Assembly (NCBI GenBank): GCA_021292105.1
Contig: CM037857.1
Location: 34,604,680 to 34,668,679, forward strand
Length of the DNA: 64,000 bases
Source: Anadara kagoshimensis
Taxonomy: Eukaryota; Mollusca; Bivalvia; Arcoida; Arcidae
Direction of reading: 5' to 3'
Part shown: piece by piece, positions 63,298 through 64,000 of the stretch
How the letters are laid out: each line of letters begins with the position of its first letter
How positions within the stretch are numbered: position 1 is the first letter of the stretch
The notes under the pieces: generated by a model
The model's database searches: none
What the model was told of the DNA's origin: nothing
Seen by the model: the letters and a program-made list of their open reading frames with translations, nothing else
Position numbers and translations under genes: made by a program

Positions 63298-64000
63298 GTA
63301 AGGGGAGATAATCAACACATTCAGTACAACCTTTAGAAACAAAACTATCCTCTGAGCCAAAATGAAGTTTGTTATTATCTTACTTGAAAATGTGTATTGT
63401 CATAGTGCCATCACTTAAGACCTCTGATTTCAAGATTTCCTGGCAACCCAATCTGACTACCAATCAAATAACATTATTTGTGTCACACTTTGCAAAAGAA
63501 TCTATTTTTTACAGTATATTGAATTAAATCACCACAATCTATGTGTTAAGTGATGTGATGCAAGCTGGCACTACATGTCCTTATAAATTTATTTGTGGCT
63601 ATACAAACGTATCAAAAGCACATAATGTATGTACCATTACACATTAATTGGTATATTTGTCCCGAGTTGTACACGTCTATAATACTAGTAACACATGTTG
63701 AATGTCTTAATGTGCTCATTTGTTTATACACAAGAAAAACCATAAATATTAAAATTATATAAAGGGATAAAGGCTATATAGCCAAAATATTGACATTGAG
63801 CTGACATTATATTGTTATTTTGAAATGGATTTTCCCCTGGGGGAAAAATACGAAGAAAATTATAAATTAATAATTTTGATAATTTTAAACTATTTCTGCC
63901 TTTTGTGGATAAATGTGCGAGAAGAAAATAATTTTCAAAATTCCATTTACATTTTTAGCTCAGATGAGCTATTGCAATCTATCACCGTCCGTCGTCCGTC
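63298..64000. other. CLINT1 intron 13 start; mollusc element head at the edge
   Basis: AT-rich intron. From about 63956 the sequence reads tttagctcagatgagctatt, then a ccgtccgtcgtccgtc end, the 5' head of the common mollusc interspersed element cut by the window edge. Confidence 0.6.

Overview
The window looks like AT-rich, repeat-laden eukaryotic nuclear DNA, most likely from a mollusc and probably a bivalve. The evidence is spliced genes with GT-AG introns, several families of tRNA-derived SINEs, many small terminal-inverted-repeat (TIR) elements, and the 'aggtgagctaa' / 'aagaggcccatgggcc' and 'accgtccgtcgtccgtc' dispersed elements common in mollusc genomes. The species cannot be named from sequence alone. 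Nothing prokaryotic or viral was recognised.

Two protein genes lie head to head. On the minus strand (34219 down to 5639, running off the left edge) is a cytosolic aspartate aminotransferase (GOT1) gene. Seven coding exon positions are visible, and the first position is filled by three alternative first exons at about 24.0, 29.8 and 34.2 kb. Each has its own ATG, ends in the same splice phase and would join the same exon 2. The inner exon encodes the usual NLGVG; the two outer ones encode NLGPG and NMGPG, which changes a residue of the substrate-pocket lid. The shared exons carry three apparent one-base deficits, all explicable as shortened homopolymers. The last roughly 100 codons lie outside the window.

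On the plus strand (37444 to 63297, running off the right edge) is the gene for clathrin interactor 1 / epsinR (CLINT1). Thirteen exons encode an N-terminal ENTH domain, an acidic linker, a run of FADF/GDF adaptor-binding motifs and a Met/Gln-rich tail. All thirteen exons join in frame (1852 nt, 617 codons plus one base).

The introns and the 3.2-kb intergenic region are dominated by repeats. 0-5.6 kb: dispersed repeats, a foldback and a CAT-rich tract. 7.9-11.8 kb: a 145-bp satellite inside a mollusc interspersed element. 11.8-13.5 kb: a 1.7-kb TIR element. 13.6 kb: a hAT-like MITE. 25.6-27.7 kb: an 88-bp satellite. 28.2-29.5 kb: an approximately 196-bp satellite. 31.5 kb: a foldback. 32.1-34.1 kb: a minisatellite resembling an exon-donor junction, split by a 1.46-kb TIR element. 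40.9-41.9 kb: a 63-bp minisatellite continuous with a SINE. 44.9-45.4 kb: a 92-bp minisatellite. SINEs and MITEs are scattered throughout.

The two genes share no pathway: one is amino-acid/malate-aspartate metabolism, the other clathrin-adaptor trafficking at the trans-Golgi/endosome. The long minus-strand open frames at 25.5-27.8 kb and the plus-strand one at 40.9-42.0 kb are satellite reading frames, not genes.
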